From the NCBI GenBank assembly GCA_003519585.1, contig DOWL01000129.1, positions 2,955-10,372 of the forward strand: 7,418 nt of DNA, written 5' to 3'. Below, piece after piece: positions 1 to 5,934 of the stretch. Source of the stretch: Nocardioides sp. Lineage in GTDB: Bacteria > Actinomycetota > Actinomycetes > Propionibacteriales > Nocardioidaceae. Position 1 is the stretch's first letter; each line of letters begins with the position of its first letter. A program made the translations under genes and the position numbers. The notes beneath the pieces are model-generated. The model was given only the letters and a program-made list of their open reading frames with translations. It was not told where the DNA came from and searched no databases.

Positions 1-588
1 GGCGCGGCGCTCGATCTCGCAGAAATCCTCTTCGTTCATCTTGCCGGCACTGAACTGGCCCACCGCCTCGAACACGCTGACGATGTTCAGGTCCTGCCCC
101 TTCCAGCGCCCCGGCAGGATGGTGCCGCCGTAGATGAAGATCGACGGCACGTTGAGGCGCACCATCGCCATCATCATGCCCGGCAGCGACTTGTCGCAGC
201 CGGCGAGCAGCACCGAGCCGTCCATCCGCTCGGCGCTCATCACGGTCTCGACCGAGTCGGCGATGATCTCGCGGCTGACCAGCGAGAAGTGCATGCCCTC
301 GTGGCCCATCGAGATCCCGTCGGAGACCGAGATCGTGCCGAACTCCATCGGGAAGCCCCCGGCCGCGTGCACGCCGTGCTTCACGGCCTGCGCGAGCCGC
401 TGCAGCGACAGGTTGCACGGGGTGATCTCGTTCCACGACGACGCGACCCCGATCTGCGGCTTGGCGAAGTCGTCGTCGCCCATGCCTACCGCCCGCAGCA
501 TCCCGCGGGCGGCGGCCCGCTCGAGGCCATCGGTGACGTCGCGGGAGCGGGGCTTGATGTCGGGCGTGCCCTCGGTCTGCTGAGCCAT
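1..588 (-). CDS. ilvD: Dihydroxy-acid dehydratase IlvD, N-terminal third (runs off left edge)
   Basis: This gene encodes the cytoplasmic iron-sulfur enzyme that dehydrates 2,3-dihydroxy-isovalerate and 2,3-dihydroxy-3-methylvalerate to the 2-keto acids leading to valine, leucine and isoleucine. Only the first 196 residues are in the window; the family usually has about 560 to 620. Visible signatures are [10 protein letters not shown] (cluster-ligand type Cys58), [13 protein letters not shown] (Asp90, Mg-binding position), and [13 protein letters not shown] (Cys131, Asp132, and Lys133, the lysine that is carbamoylated in the family). The third cluster cysteine should lie just past the edge. 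The ATG at 586-588 gives [21 protein letters not shown], a normal IlvD N-terminus. No Shine-Dalgarno precedes it, but TACGCT ends six bases upstream, so the mRNA may be leaderless. It shares its strand with the BNR-repeat gene 78 bases upstream, but probably has its own promoter. Confidence 0.96.
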   Translation of the reverse strand, partial: MAQQTEGTPDIKPRSRDVTDGLERAAARGMLRAVGMGDDDFAKPQIGVASSWNEITPCNLSLQRLAQAVKHGVHAAGGFPMEFGTISVSDGISMGHEGMHFSLVSREIIADSVETVMSAERMDGSVLLAGCDKSLPGMMMAMVRLNVPSIFIYGGTILPGRWKGQDLNIVSVFEAVGQFSAGKMNEEDFCEIERRA

Positions 589-594
589 GAGCCG

Positions 595-600
595 AGCGTA
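595..600 (-). promoter_or_regulatory. Putative -10 element of a leaderless ilvD transcript
   Basis: Read on the minus strand, TACGCT (TANNNT type) ends six bases before the ilvD ATG. This is the spacing expected when transcription begins at the A of the start codon. There is no purine-rich Shine-Dalgarno in the gap (CGGCTC), which supports a leaderless mRNA. No convincing -35 hexamer is visible about 17 bases further upstream. Confidence 0.5.
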
Positions 601-617
601 CGGCGCACCGCGGGTCG

Positions 618-643
618 CGCTGCCAGCAGCGTCACGATGTGAC
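618..643. promoter_or_regulatory. Two adjacent small palindromes upstream of ilvD
   Basis: Positions 618-631 read CGCTGC-CA-GCAGCG, a 6-base inverted repeat. Positions 631-643 read GTCAC-GAT-GTGAC, a 5-base inverted repeat around a 3-base centre. Both lie 30 to 55 bases upstream of the ilvD start, in the expected -30 to -55 promoter zone, and just after the stop of the BNR-repeat gene. They could form an operator or a weak hairpin behind that gene. There is no T-run, so a classical intrinsic terminator is unlikely. The function is unassigned. Confidence 0.3.
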
Positions 644-666
644 CAGGCGGCCGCGGAAGCTCCGGG

Positions 667-1776
667 CTACCGGGGTATCGACGCCGCCCGCACCACCAGG
701 ACGTCGGGCAGGTTGGCAACCACCTGACGCCAGCTCTCGCCGGAGTCGGCAGAGGCCCAGACCGAGCCGTTGCGCGCACCGACGTACAGGCCAGCAGCGT
801 CGTGGTCGTCGGCGCACATCGCGTCGCGCATCACGCCGACCCAGAACCCGTCGGGCAGTCCGTCGCCGAGCTCGGCCCAGCTCTCGCCGGCGTCCTGCGA
901 GCGCCAGACCCGCGCGCGGCCCTCGGGCGGGTAGCGCCGGTCGCCGCCGTTGATCGGGAAGAGGAAGACCGTGTCGGGCTCGTGCGGGTGGACGACCACC
1001 GGGAACCCGAAGTCGGCGGGCAGGCCGTCGCCGATGTAGGTCCACGAGCCGGCGTGATCATCGGAGCGATAGACGCCGCCGTGGTTCTGCAGGTAGAGCC
1101 GGTCGGGCCGCGACGGATGGCGGGTCACCTTGTGCACACACTGGCCGAACGGCGGGTACTGCTGGCCCTCGGGCAGGAACTCCGCCCGGATGCCCTCGTT
1201 GCGCGGCTCCCACGAGTCGCCGCCGTCGGAGGTCTGGTAGACGCCGCCGGTGGAGATCGCCACCGTCACCGAGTGGGGGTCGTCGGGGTGCGGCAGGATC
1301 GTGTGGAACGCCTGGCCGCCGAAGCCGGCGTCCCACTCCAGCCGGTGCGGGTGGTCCCAGAGCTTCTGCTCGAGGGCGAAGGTCTCTCCGGCGTCCGTCG
1401 AACGCCACACGGCACCGGGCTCGGTTCCCGCCCAGATCGTGTCGCGCTCGTACCCGGGTGCCAACTGCCAGATCCGCTCGACGCTCGCGCCGGCGCCCTC
1501 CGGGAAACGGATCCCGCCGTCGGTCCCCTCCCGCCAGGTCTCACCCAGGTCGTCGGAGCGTCGCACCCGCGGCCCCAGCCAACTCGAGGACGCGCCGGCG
1601 AACAGCCGGGTGGCGTCGTGCCGGGTGTCGACCAGGCAGCTGTAGACCTCCTCCATATCGAAGTGCGGGCCGGTGAAGGTCCACTCCTCCCGCGCCTCGT
1701 CGGAGTGTCCGACCCAGAGACCCTTGCGGGTCCCGACCATGAGTACGGTTGCGGTCCGGGTGCGCGTAGTGGCCAT
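667..1776 (-). CDS. BNR/Asp-box repeat beta-propeller protein (sialidase-like fold, non-secreted)
   Basis: This is a 369-residue protein of the WD40/YVTN/BNR-like (VPS10/sialidase-type) propeller class, often labelled exo-alpha-sialidase or glycosyl hydrolase in databases. Six Asp-box motifs of the S/T-x-D-x-G-x-S/T-W type are visible: SDDLGETW (74-81), STDAGETF (126-133), TSDGGDSW (182-189), SDDHAGSW (238-245, degenerate), SQDAGESW (293-300) and SADSGESW (342-349). They are spaced about 50 residues apart, as expected for one per propeller blade. There is no signal peptide, membrane segment or FRIP motif, so true sialidase activity is unlikely; a cytoplasmic binding or unknown enzymatic role is possible. 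I chose the ATG at 1774-1776 because a GAGG lies nine bases upstream; the in-frame ATG at 1783-1785 abuts that same GAGG and is badly placed. The gene is divergent from the RhtA-like exporter, with under 50 bases between them. The fold is well supported; the function is unknown. Confidence 0.85.
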   Translation of the reverse strand: MATTRTRTATVLMVGTRKGLWVGHSDEAREEWTFTGPHFDMEEVYSCLVDTRHDATRLFAGASSSWLGPRVRRSDDLGETWREGTDGGIRFPEGAGASVERIWQLAPGYERDTIWAGTEPGAVWRSTDAGETFALEQKLWDHPHRLEWDAGFGGQAFHTILPHPDDPHSVTVAISTGGVYQTSDGGDSWEPRNEGIRAEFLPEGQQYPPFGQCVHKVTRHPSRPDRLYLQNHGGVYRSDDHAGSWTYIGDGLPADFGFPVVVHPHEPDTVFLFPINGGDRRYPPEGRARVWRSQDAGESWAELGDGLPDGFWVGVMRDAMCADDHDAAGLYVGARNGSVWASADSGESWRQVVANLPDVLVVRAASIPR

Positions 1777-1785
1777 GGTGGGCAT

Positions 1786-1789
1786 CCTC
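1786..1789 (-). promoter_or_regulatory. Ribosome binding site deciding the BNR-protein start
   Basis: Read on the minus strand, GAGG lies nine bases before the ATG at 1774-1776 and zero bases before the upstream in-frame ATG at 1783-1785. The spacing favours the downstream start, which shortens the protein by three residues. Confidence 0.5.
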
Positions 1790-1812
1790 GTCTCGTCGTC
1801 GGCGGCTGTCGA

Positions 1813-1818
1813 TAGGTT
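1813..1818 (+). promoter_or_regulatory. Putative -10 element of a leaderless exporter transcript
   Basis: TAGGTT ends six bases before the GTG start at 1825. There is no Shine-Dalgarno in the short divergent gap, so a leaderless mRNA starting at the GTG is likely. The opposite strand of the same segment carries a TATCGA that could serve the divergent BNR-protein gene, so the two promoters may overlap. No clear -35 is visible for either. Confidence 0.5.
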
Positions 1819-1824
1819 GACCCG

Positions 1825-2694
1825 GTGGCGGATCGGGACTCATCGGTGCCGCTCTCCCCGATCTGGCTGGTGCTGCTCGGCATCCTCTCCGTCCAGTTCG
1901 GTGCCGCCGTGGCCAAGACGCTGTTCGACGAGGTGTCGCCGACCACGATCGTGTGGCTGCGGCTGGTCACCAGCGCGGTGGTGCTGGTGGCCATCGCCCG
2001 CCCGGCGCTGCGTGGTCGGACCCGCATCGACTGGCAGGTGATGCTGGCGTTCGGCCTGGCCCTCGGCCTGATGAACTGGTCCTTCTATCAGGCCATGGCG
2101 CGGATCCCGATCGGGCTGGCGGTGACCATCGAGTTCATCGGGCCACTCACCCTGGCCGTGTTCGGGTCGCGGCGGGCGCGCGACCTGATCTGGGTGGCGC
2201 TGGCCGGTCTGGGTGTCGTCCTGCTCGGCGTCCAGCCCGGTGCGCTCAACTGGGCCGGAGTCGGCTTCGCACTGCTCGCCGCGGCCACGTGGGCGGCGTA
2301 CATCCTGCTCAGCGCACAGACCGGCCGCCGCTGGCAGGGGGTCGACGGCCTCGCGCTCGCGAGCGTCGTGGCCACCCTGCTGCTCAGCCCGCTCACCTTC
2401 GGCCAGTACGCCGACCAGTTGGTCGACGCGCGGATCCTGCTGCTGGGCGCGCTGGTCGGCCTCCTCAGTTCGGTGATCCCCTACACCTGCGAACTCGTCG
2501 CTCTGCGGTCGCTGCGGCCGGCGGTGTTCAGCATCCTGATGAGCCTTGAACCGGCCGTGGCCGCGCTGGCCGCGTTCGTGGTGGTCGGCGAGGTGCTGGA
2601 GCCGCTCCAGCTGGTCGCCATGGCGTGCGTCGTGGTCGCCAGTGTCGGCGCGACCCGGTCGGGCGCCACGATCTCCGAGCCCGTTCCGGACTAG
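1825..2694 (+). CDS. rhtA: EamA/DMT-family transporter, RhtA-type (threonine/homoserine exporter-like)
   Basis: This is a 289-residue inner-membrane protein with ten predicted transmembrane segments (roughly 12-30, 38-58, 71-86, 95-114, 120-136, 143-163, 173-190, 203-221, 231-254, 260-277), made of two EamA halves. It closely follows the Escherichia coli RhtA pattern: SVQFGAAVAKTLFDEV near 22-37, IPIGLAVTIEFIGPLTLAVF near 94-113, followed by a SRR loop, SSVIPYTCELVALRSL near 215-230, and FSILMSLEPAVAALAA near 235-250. RhtA exports threonine and homoserine using the proton gradient. The family call is strong, but the actual substrate here is inferred and could be other amino acids or metabolites. 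The GTG start is supported by the leaderless-type -10 and by the normal N-terminal length before the first membrane helix. It seems to be a single-gene unit; no terminator hairpin follows the TAG stop. Confidence 0.9.
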   Translation: MADRDSSVPLSPIWLVLLGILSVQFGAAVAKTLFDEVSPTTIVWLRLVTSAVVLVAIARPALRGRTRIDWQVMLAFGLALGLMNWSFYQAMARIPIGLAVTIEFIGPLTLAVFGSRRARDLIWVALAGLGVVLLGVQPGALNWAGVGFALLAAATWAAYILLSAQTGRRWQGVDGLALASVVATLLLSPLTFGQYADQLVDARILLLGALVGLLSSVIPYTCELVALRSLRPAVFSILMSLEPAVAALAAFVVVGEVLEPLQLVAMACVVVASVGATRSGATISEPVPD

Positions 2695-2709
2695 AGCACT
2701 CTCAGGTGA

Positions 2710-2749
2710 TTCAGCAAGATCTCAGCTTTATTCACGTTCTCTTCACGTC
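2710..2749 (+). promoter_or_regulatory. Phased TCA direct repeats resembling a PhoP/PHO-box-type site
   Basis: TCA-containing units begin at 2711 (TCAGCAA), 2722 (TCAGCTT), 2732 (TCACGTT) and 2743 (TCACGTC), giving steps of 11, 10 and 11 bases. The last pair is an exact repeat, TTCACGT at 2731-2737 and 2742-2748. Direct repeats at 11-base steps with a GTTCAC-like core are known for actinobacterial PhoP-type (OmpR-family) response regulators. The block ends about seven bases before the proposed -35, where an activator would bind. The regulator is inferred only from pattern similarity. Confidence 0.4.
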
Positions 2750-2755
2750 CAGGAG

Positions 2756-2784
2756 ATGACGTGCGCCCCCGAGATGGCTAGCGT
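2756..2784 (+). promoter_or_regulatory. Putative promoter of the small orphan gene
   Basis: ATGACG at 2756-2761 (four of six matches to TTGACA) and TAGCGT at 2779-2784 (TANNNT) are separated by 17 bases. Transcription would start near 2791, giving a leader of about 35 bases that includes the Shine-Dalgarno. The imperfect -35, next to the repeat block just upstream, is consistent with activator dependence. Confidence 0.5.
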
Positions 2785-2812
2785 CGTACCCACTCCTCTT
2801 CGCCCCCATGTC

Positions 2813-2817
2813 AGGAG
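2813..2817 (+). promoter_or_regulatory. Ribosome binding site deciding the small-protein start
   Basis: AGGAG lies eight bases before the ATG at 2826, ideal spacing. It lies downstream of the alternative in-frame ATG at 2808, which has only a C-run before it. The start at 2826 is therefore preferred. Confidence 0.75.
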
Positions 2818-2825
2818 TGCCTCCC

Positions 2826-3032
2826 ATGGCCCCGCTCAACCCCGTGTCACTCGTGCTCGAGCGCGTGCACACCTGGTCCGTCGAGTCCCAGCTGGGTGCC
2901 CGCCGCAACGCGATGGTTGCGAGCACCGCCCTGGCCGCTCGACGTGCTGAACGCGAGGACGTGGCGCGCTACCTGGACGCCTTGGAGCCCCGCGACCAGG
3001 TGCTCCGGGTGGCGGTCGGCGCGCGCCGCTGA
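2826..3032 (+). CDS. 68-residue hypothetical protein
   Basis: I do not recognise this family. The protein begins MAPLNPVSLVLERVHTW and appears mainly helical, with an alanine/arginine-rich middle (about 25-45) and a charged amphipathic segment around EREDVARYLDALEPRDQ (43-59). It has no signal peptide, membrane segment or cysteine, and would be a small cytoplasmic, basic protein. Support for coding comes from an ideally spaced AGGAG, a plausible promoter, strong G/C third-position bias and its fit between two same-strand genes. The hydrolase gene begins 72 bases downstream with its own leaderless-type -10, so this is probably a single-gene unit. The direct-repeat block upstream suggests it is conditionally expressed, possibly by a PhoP-like regulator. 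No function is assigned. Confidence 0.72.
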   Translation: MAPLNPVSLVLERVHTWSVESQLGARRNAMVASTALAARRAEREDVARYLDALEPRDQVLRVAVGARR

Positions 3033-3091
3033 CCGGACGCCCAACCCGAGACTCGTCGGCACGTCCTTCAGGCCGCTGACCGACGCTCCGG

Positions 3092-3097
3092 CACAAT
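3092..3097 (+). promoter_or_regulatory. Putative -10 element of a leaderless hydrolase transcript
   Basis: CACAAT ends seven bases before the ATG at 3105. The only purine run in the gap (GAGGG, 3099-3103) is one base from the ATG, too close to act as a Shine-Dalgarno. A leaderless start at the ATG fits best. TTCAGG at 3067-3072 is a poor -35 candidate with a 19-base spacer. Confidence 0.45.
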
Positions 3098-3104
3098 CGA
3101 GGGC

Positions 3105-4022
3105 ATGCCGACCTCTGCGGCCCGAATCGCTCCCGCCCCGACCATCGCCTACCGCGACGTCCTCTCCGACGACGGCACCCGGCTGAGGGCGTGGACCAAC
3201 GACCCGGACGGGACCATCGACGGGCCGACCGTGCTGCTCTGCAACGGGCTCGGGACCGGACCGTGGTGCTGGCCGGCGCTCCTGCGTCCCGACTGCCAGG
3301 TGCGGGTCGTCTCCTGGAACCACCGCGGCACCGGCGGCTCGGCTCGGCCGGCCGACCCGGCGCACTGCGGGATCGAGGCGTTCGTCGAGGACGCACTCTC
3401 CGTGATGGACCACTTCGGGATCGACCAGGCCCCCGTCATGGGGTGGTCGATGGGCGTCAACACCATGTTCGAGTTGGTGTTCCGCCACCCCGAGCGGGTC
3501 ACCGGCCTGTTCGCCGTGGCCGGCGTCCCCGGTGACACCTTCGCCACCATGCTGGCGCCGTTCCGACTGCCCCGCGCGATCGCCCGCGGGCTGACCGTCA
3601 GCTTCGCCCGCACTCTCGAGGTCGCCGGCCGGGTCATCACTCCGGTGACCACTCGACTGCCCGTAGGCCCCAAGGCCATCGCGGTGCTCACCCACAGCGG
3701 CTTCATGTTCCCCGTCCCGGACTCCGAGGGCGCGGCGCACGCCGTACGCGAGTTCCTCACCACCCCGGTCGACTGGTTCATGCACCTGGCCATCGCCACC
3801 TCCGAGCACGGCCGGGTGTCGCTGAGCAAGGTCGGAGTTCCGGTCGCGTTCGTCGCGGCGCGCTGGGATGTGCTCTCCGGCTCGCGCGACATGCGGTCGG
3901 CGGCGGCGCGGATCGACGCGGCGACGTACGTCGAGCTCAACGGCAGCCACTTCGTCCAGATGGAGCAGCCGGACCAGGTGCACGCCCTGCTGCTGGAGTT
4001 CCTGGACCGGGTCAGCACCTGA
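3105..4022 (+). CDS. Alpha/beta-hydrolase fold enzyme
   Basis: This is a 305-residue cytoplasmic hydrolase with a complete catalytic triad. The nucleophile elbow is GWSMG at 113-117 (Ser115), the acid is probably Asp255 in AARWDVLSG, and the base is His282 in NGSHFVQMEQP. The oxyanion-hole loop is CNGLGTG at 46-52, so an Asn-Gly replaces the usual His-Gly. The segment at about 145-235 is the variable cap that sets substrate choice. Length is normal for the family (250-320), and there is no signal peptide or membrane anchor. The substrate cannot be told from sequence; esterase, lactonase, lipase-like or C-C hydrolase activity are all possible. Its TGA stop overlaps the ATG of the dehydrogenase lipoprotein gene by one base, so the two are very probably co-transcribed and translationally coupled. 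Confidence 0.9.
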   Translation: MPTSAARIAPAPTIAYRDVLSDDGTRLRAWTNDPDGTIDGPTVLLCNGLGTGPWCWPALLRPDCQVRVVSWNHRGTGGSARPADPAHCGIEAFVEDALSVMDHFGIDQAPVMGWSMGVNTMFELVFRHPERVTGLFAVAGVPGDTFATMLAPFRLPRAIARGLTVSFARTLEVAGRVITPVTTRLPVGPKAIAVLTHSGFMFPVPDSEGAAHAVREFLTTPVDWFMHLAIATSEHGRVSLSKVGVPVAFVAARWDVLSGSRDMRSAAARIDAATYVELNGSHFVQMEQPDQVHALLLEFLDRVST

Positions 4023-5125
4023 TGCGTCGGGCCCTGGTGACCGTGGCCGCGCTCGCGCTCGCGGCCGGCTGCTCGCAGGGCGGCGACGACAGTACGACGG
4101 ACGGTGACGGCTCGGCGCCGACCGAGACGGCCACGGCGGGCACGTCGGGGCCCGCGCCGGAGGTGATCGGCACCGTCGCCACCGGGCTTGAGGTCCCGTG
4201 GGGCGTGGCGTTCCTGCCCGACGGCGACGCCGTCGTGACCGAGCGCGACTCCGCCCGGGTGCTCACCATCTCCGGCCCGGACCACACGGTCACCGAGGTC
4301 GGCACGATCGGGGAGGCGGCACCGCAAGGCGAGGGCGGACTGCTGGGCGTCGCCGTCTCGCCGTCGTACGACGAGGACCACACGCTCTACTTCTACGTCA
4401 GCAGTGACTCCGACAACCGCATCGTCACCGCGGTCCTCGAGGACGGCCGGCTCGGTCCGACCACGCCGATCCTCACCGGCATCCCGCTCGGCGGCATCCA
4501 CGACGGCGGCCGGCTGGCGTTCGGGCCCGACGGAATGCTGTACGCCTCCACCGGCGAGACCGGCGACGGTGAGATCGCCCAGGATCGCGACAGCCTCGGA
4601 GGCAAGATCCTGCGGCTCACCCCCGAGGGAGAGCCGGCGCCGGGCAACCCGTTCGACTCCGAGGTCTGGTCGCTCGGACACCGCAACGTCCAGGGGCTCG
4701 CCTTCGCCGACGATCAGCTGTGGGCCTCCGAGTTCGGTCAGAACACCTTCGACGAACTCAACCGCATCGACGCCGGCGCCAACTACGGCTGGCCGACATA
4801 CGAAGGCACCGGCGGCACCGCCGACGGCTACACCGACCCACTCGCGACCTGGAGCACCGACGTCGCCTCGCCCTCCGGACTCGCCTATCTCGACGAGGCG
4901 CTCTGGATGGCCGCGCTCCGAGGCAACCGGCTCTGGAAGATTCCGGTGAATGCCGACCAGTCGGCGGGCCAACCCGAGGCCTACTTCGTCGGCGAGTACG
5001 GCCGGATGCGCACCGTCGTCGCTGCCCCCGACGGCAACCTGTGGGTCACCACCAGCAACCGGGACGGCCGCGGCGATCCCGCCGACGACGATGACCAGAT
5101 CCTGCTGGTGAGTCCGGGGGCTTAG
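4022..5125 (+). CDS. Glucose/sorbosone dehydrogenase family (PQQ-type) lipoprotein
   Basis: This is a 367-residue exported six-bladed beta-propeller of the GSDH family (soluble quinoprotein glucose dehydrogenase, E. coli YliI/Asd-like), expected to oxidise sugar aldehydes or alcohols using PQQ and calcium. The N-terminus is a lipoprotein signal ending LALAAGC, with Cys17 as the lipidation site, followed by a Ser/Thr/Asp/Gly-rich linker to about 46. Family motifs: GLEVPWGVAFLPDGDAVVTE (55-74), GEGGLLGVAVSP (103-114), GGIHDGGRLAFGPDGMLYAS (157-176) with His160 at the catalytic-base position, SLGHRNVQGLAF (217-228), SEFGQNTFDELN (236-247), and APDGNLWVTTSNRDGRGDP (335-353). Length matches the family. 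The ATG overlaps the hydrolase stop (TGATG) and has no good Shine-Dalgarno, implying translational coupling. No PQQ biosynthesis gene is nearby, so cofactor supply is open. The TAG stop overlaps the stop of the convergent S-component gene. Confidence 0.9.
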   Translation: MRRALVTVAALALAAGCSQGGDDSTTDGDGSAPTETATAGTSGPAPEVIGTVATGLEVPWGVAFLPDGDAVVTERDSARVLTISGPDHTVTEVGTIGEAAPQGEGGLLGVAVSPSYDEDHTLYFYVSSDSDNRIVTAVLEDGRLGPTTPILTGIPLGGIHDGGRLAFGPDGMLYASTGETGDGEIAQDRDSLGGKILRLTPEGEPAPGNPFDSEVWSLGHRNVQGLAFADDQLWASEFGQNTFDELNRIDAGANYGWPTYEGTGGTADGYTDPLATWSTDVASPSGLAYLDEALWMAALRGNRLWKIPVNADQSAGQPEAYFVGEYGRMRTVVAAPDGNLWVTTSNRDGRGDPADDDDQILLVSPGA

Positions 5126-5934
5126 ACGGTCGTGCCCACCACGGTCGCGCGCTTGGCGGCTCGCCGCAGCGTGGTCAGCACGGCGGGTCCGACGATCACG
5201 ATCGCGAGCGCATTGGTGATGGCCCGGCCGGTGTCGAAGGAGCCGGTCGAGGTGATCAGCGTGTACGCCGCGAACCGCTGCAGGTTCTCGGCCAGGGCGG
5301 CGGACGGGTCGAAGGAGAGTGGCGTCTGCTCGTGGCCGGGGACCACGATGCCGAGCAGGAAGGGCCACCCGGACAGGTTCATCAGCAGGCCGTAGGCGTA
5401 GGCCGCGAAGACGCCGTACGTCGCCAGCATGACGATCTCGGCGCGCCCGGTGACCCGGCGAGGCAGCAGGCCGGCGCCCATGCCGACCCAGGCCGAGACG
5501 AGCATCTGGAACGGCAGCCAGGGGCCGACGCCCGCGGTGAGCAGTGCGGAGGCGAAGAGTGAGGTGACCCCGAGCACGAAGCCGAACCCCGGCCCGAAGA
5601 CCCGCCCGGCGAGGATCAGCAGGAAGAACACCAGTTCGACACCGCCGGTCCCGGCCGAGAGCCCCCGCAGGATCGCGATCACCGCCGAGAGCACCCCGAG
5701 GACCGCGAGCACCCGGGTGTCGAGGCCACCCTGGGACAACTCGGCCAGCATCACCGCGATGACGACCGGCAACAGGGCCAGGAACAGGAACGGCGGGTCG
5801 ACCCGCTCGGCCGGCTGGACCCGCAGCAGCAGCGGCCAGACCAGCATCATCAGCCCCCCGACCGAGGCCAGCGCGAGCACCACGACGGCGCGGCGCGAGA
5901 GGGGTACGGCGACCTGGCCATCGAGGCGGGTCAC
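5122..5934 (-). CDS. ECF transporter S component (substrate-binding membrane subunit)
   Basis: This is a 270-residue very hydrophobic protein with about six to eight membrane segments (roughly 16-38, 48-66, 74-90, 98-112, 115-135, 138-156, 167-196, 239-257). The glycine/alanine-rich core (about 107-155) and the C-terminal RAITNALAIVIVGPAVLTTL helix, followed by a basic tail, look like actinobacterial ECF S components. S components bind a vitamin or other micronutrient and pass it to the shared ATPase/T module. The GTG at 5932-5934 overlaps the ATPase TGA (GTGA) and has GGAGG seven bases upstream; an upstream ATG at 5979 lies inside the ATPase gene and lacks such support. Coupling to a duplicated ATPase matches predicted cobalamin (CbrT/CbrU-like) and HMP (YkoE/YkoD) systems. 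I cannot assign the substrate; cobalamin is only a weak guess. Confidence 0.78.
   Translation of the reverse strand: MTRLDGQVAVPLSRRAVVVLALASVGGLMMLVWPLLLRVQPAERVDPPFLFLALLPVVIAVMLAELSQGGLDTRVLAVLGVLSAVIAILRGLSAGTGGVELVFFLLILAGRVFGPGFGFVLGVTSLFASALLTAGVGPWLPFQMLVSAWVGMGAGLLPRRVTGRAEIVMLATYGVFAAYAYGLLMNLSGWPFLLGIVVPGHEQTPLSFDPSAALAENLQRFAAYTLITSTGSFDTGRAITNALAIVIVGPAVLTTLRRAAKRATVVGTTV

Noticed and set aside
802..1815. A 337-codon plus-strand open frame opposite the BNR-repeat gene
   Set aside because: It has no motif. The minus-strand reading carries six Asp-boxes and a normal start, so this is a shadow.
2695..2712. Possible terminator after the RhtA-like gene
   Set aside because: No stable inverted repeat or T-run is visible after the stop codon.
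3025..3082. An 11-base direct repeat GCCGCTGACCG at 3025-3035 and 3072-3082 flanking the gap before the hydrolase
   Set aside because: One repeat of this length is expected by chance somewhere in a 7.4 kb GC-rich window, the first copy overlaps coding sequence, and no other sign of an attachment or target site is present.
2847..3983. A 378-codon minus-strand open frame opposite the small gene and the hydrolase
   Set aside because: It has low-complexity charged composition and no domain signature, and is explained as the antisense shadow of the plus-strand genes.
3149..5368. A 739-codon open frame on the minus strand opposite the hydrolase and dehydrogenase genes
   Set aside because: Its translation is Arg/Gly/Ala/Val-rich with no recognisable motif and lies opposite two genes with clear catalytic motifs. 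Long antisense open frames are expected in DNA with this G/C third-position bias.
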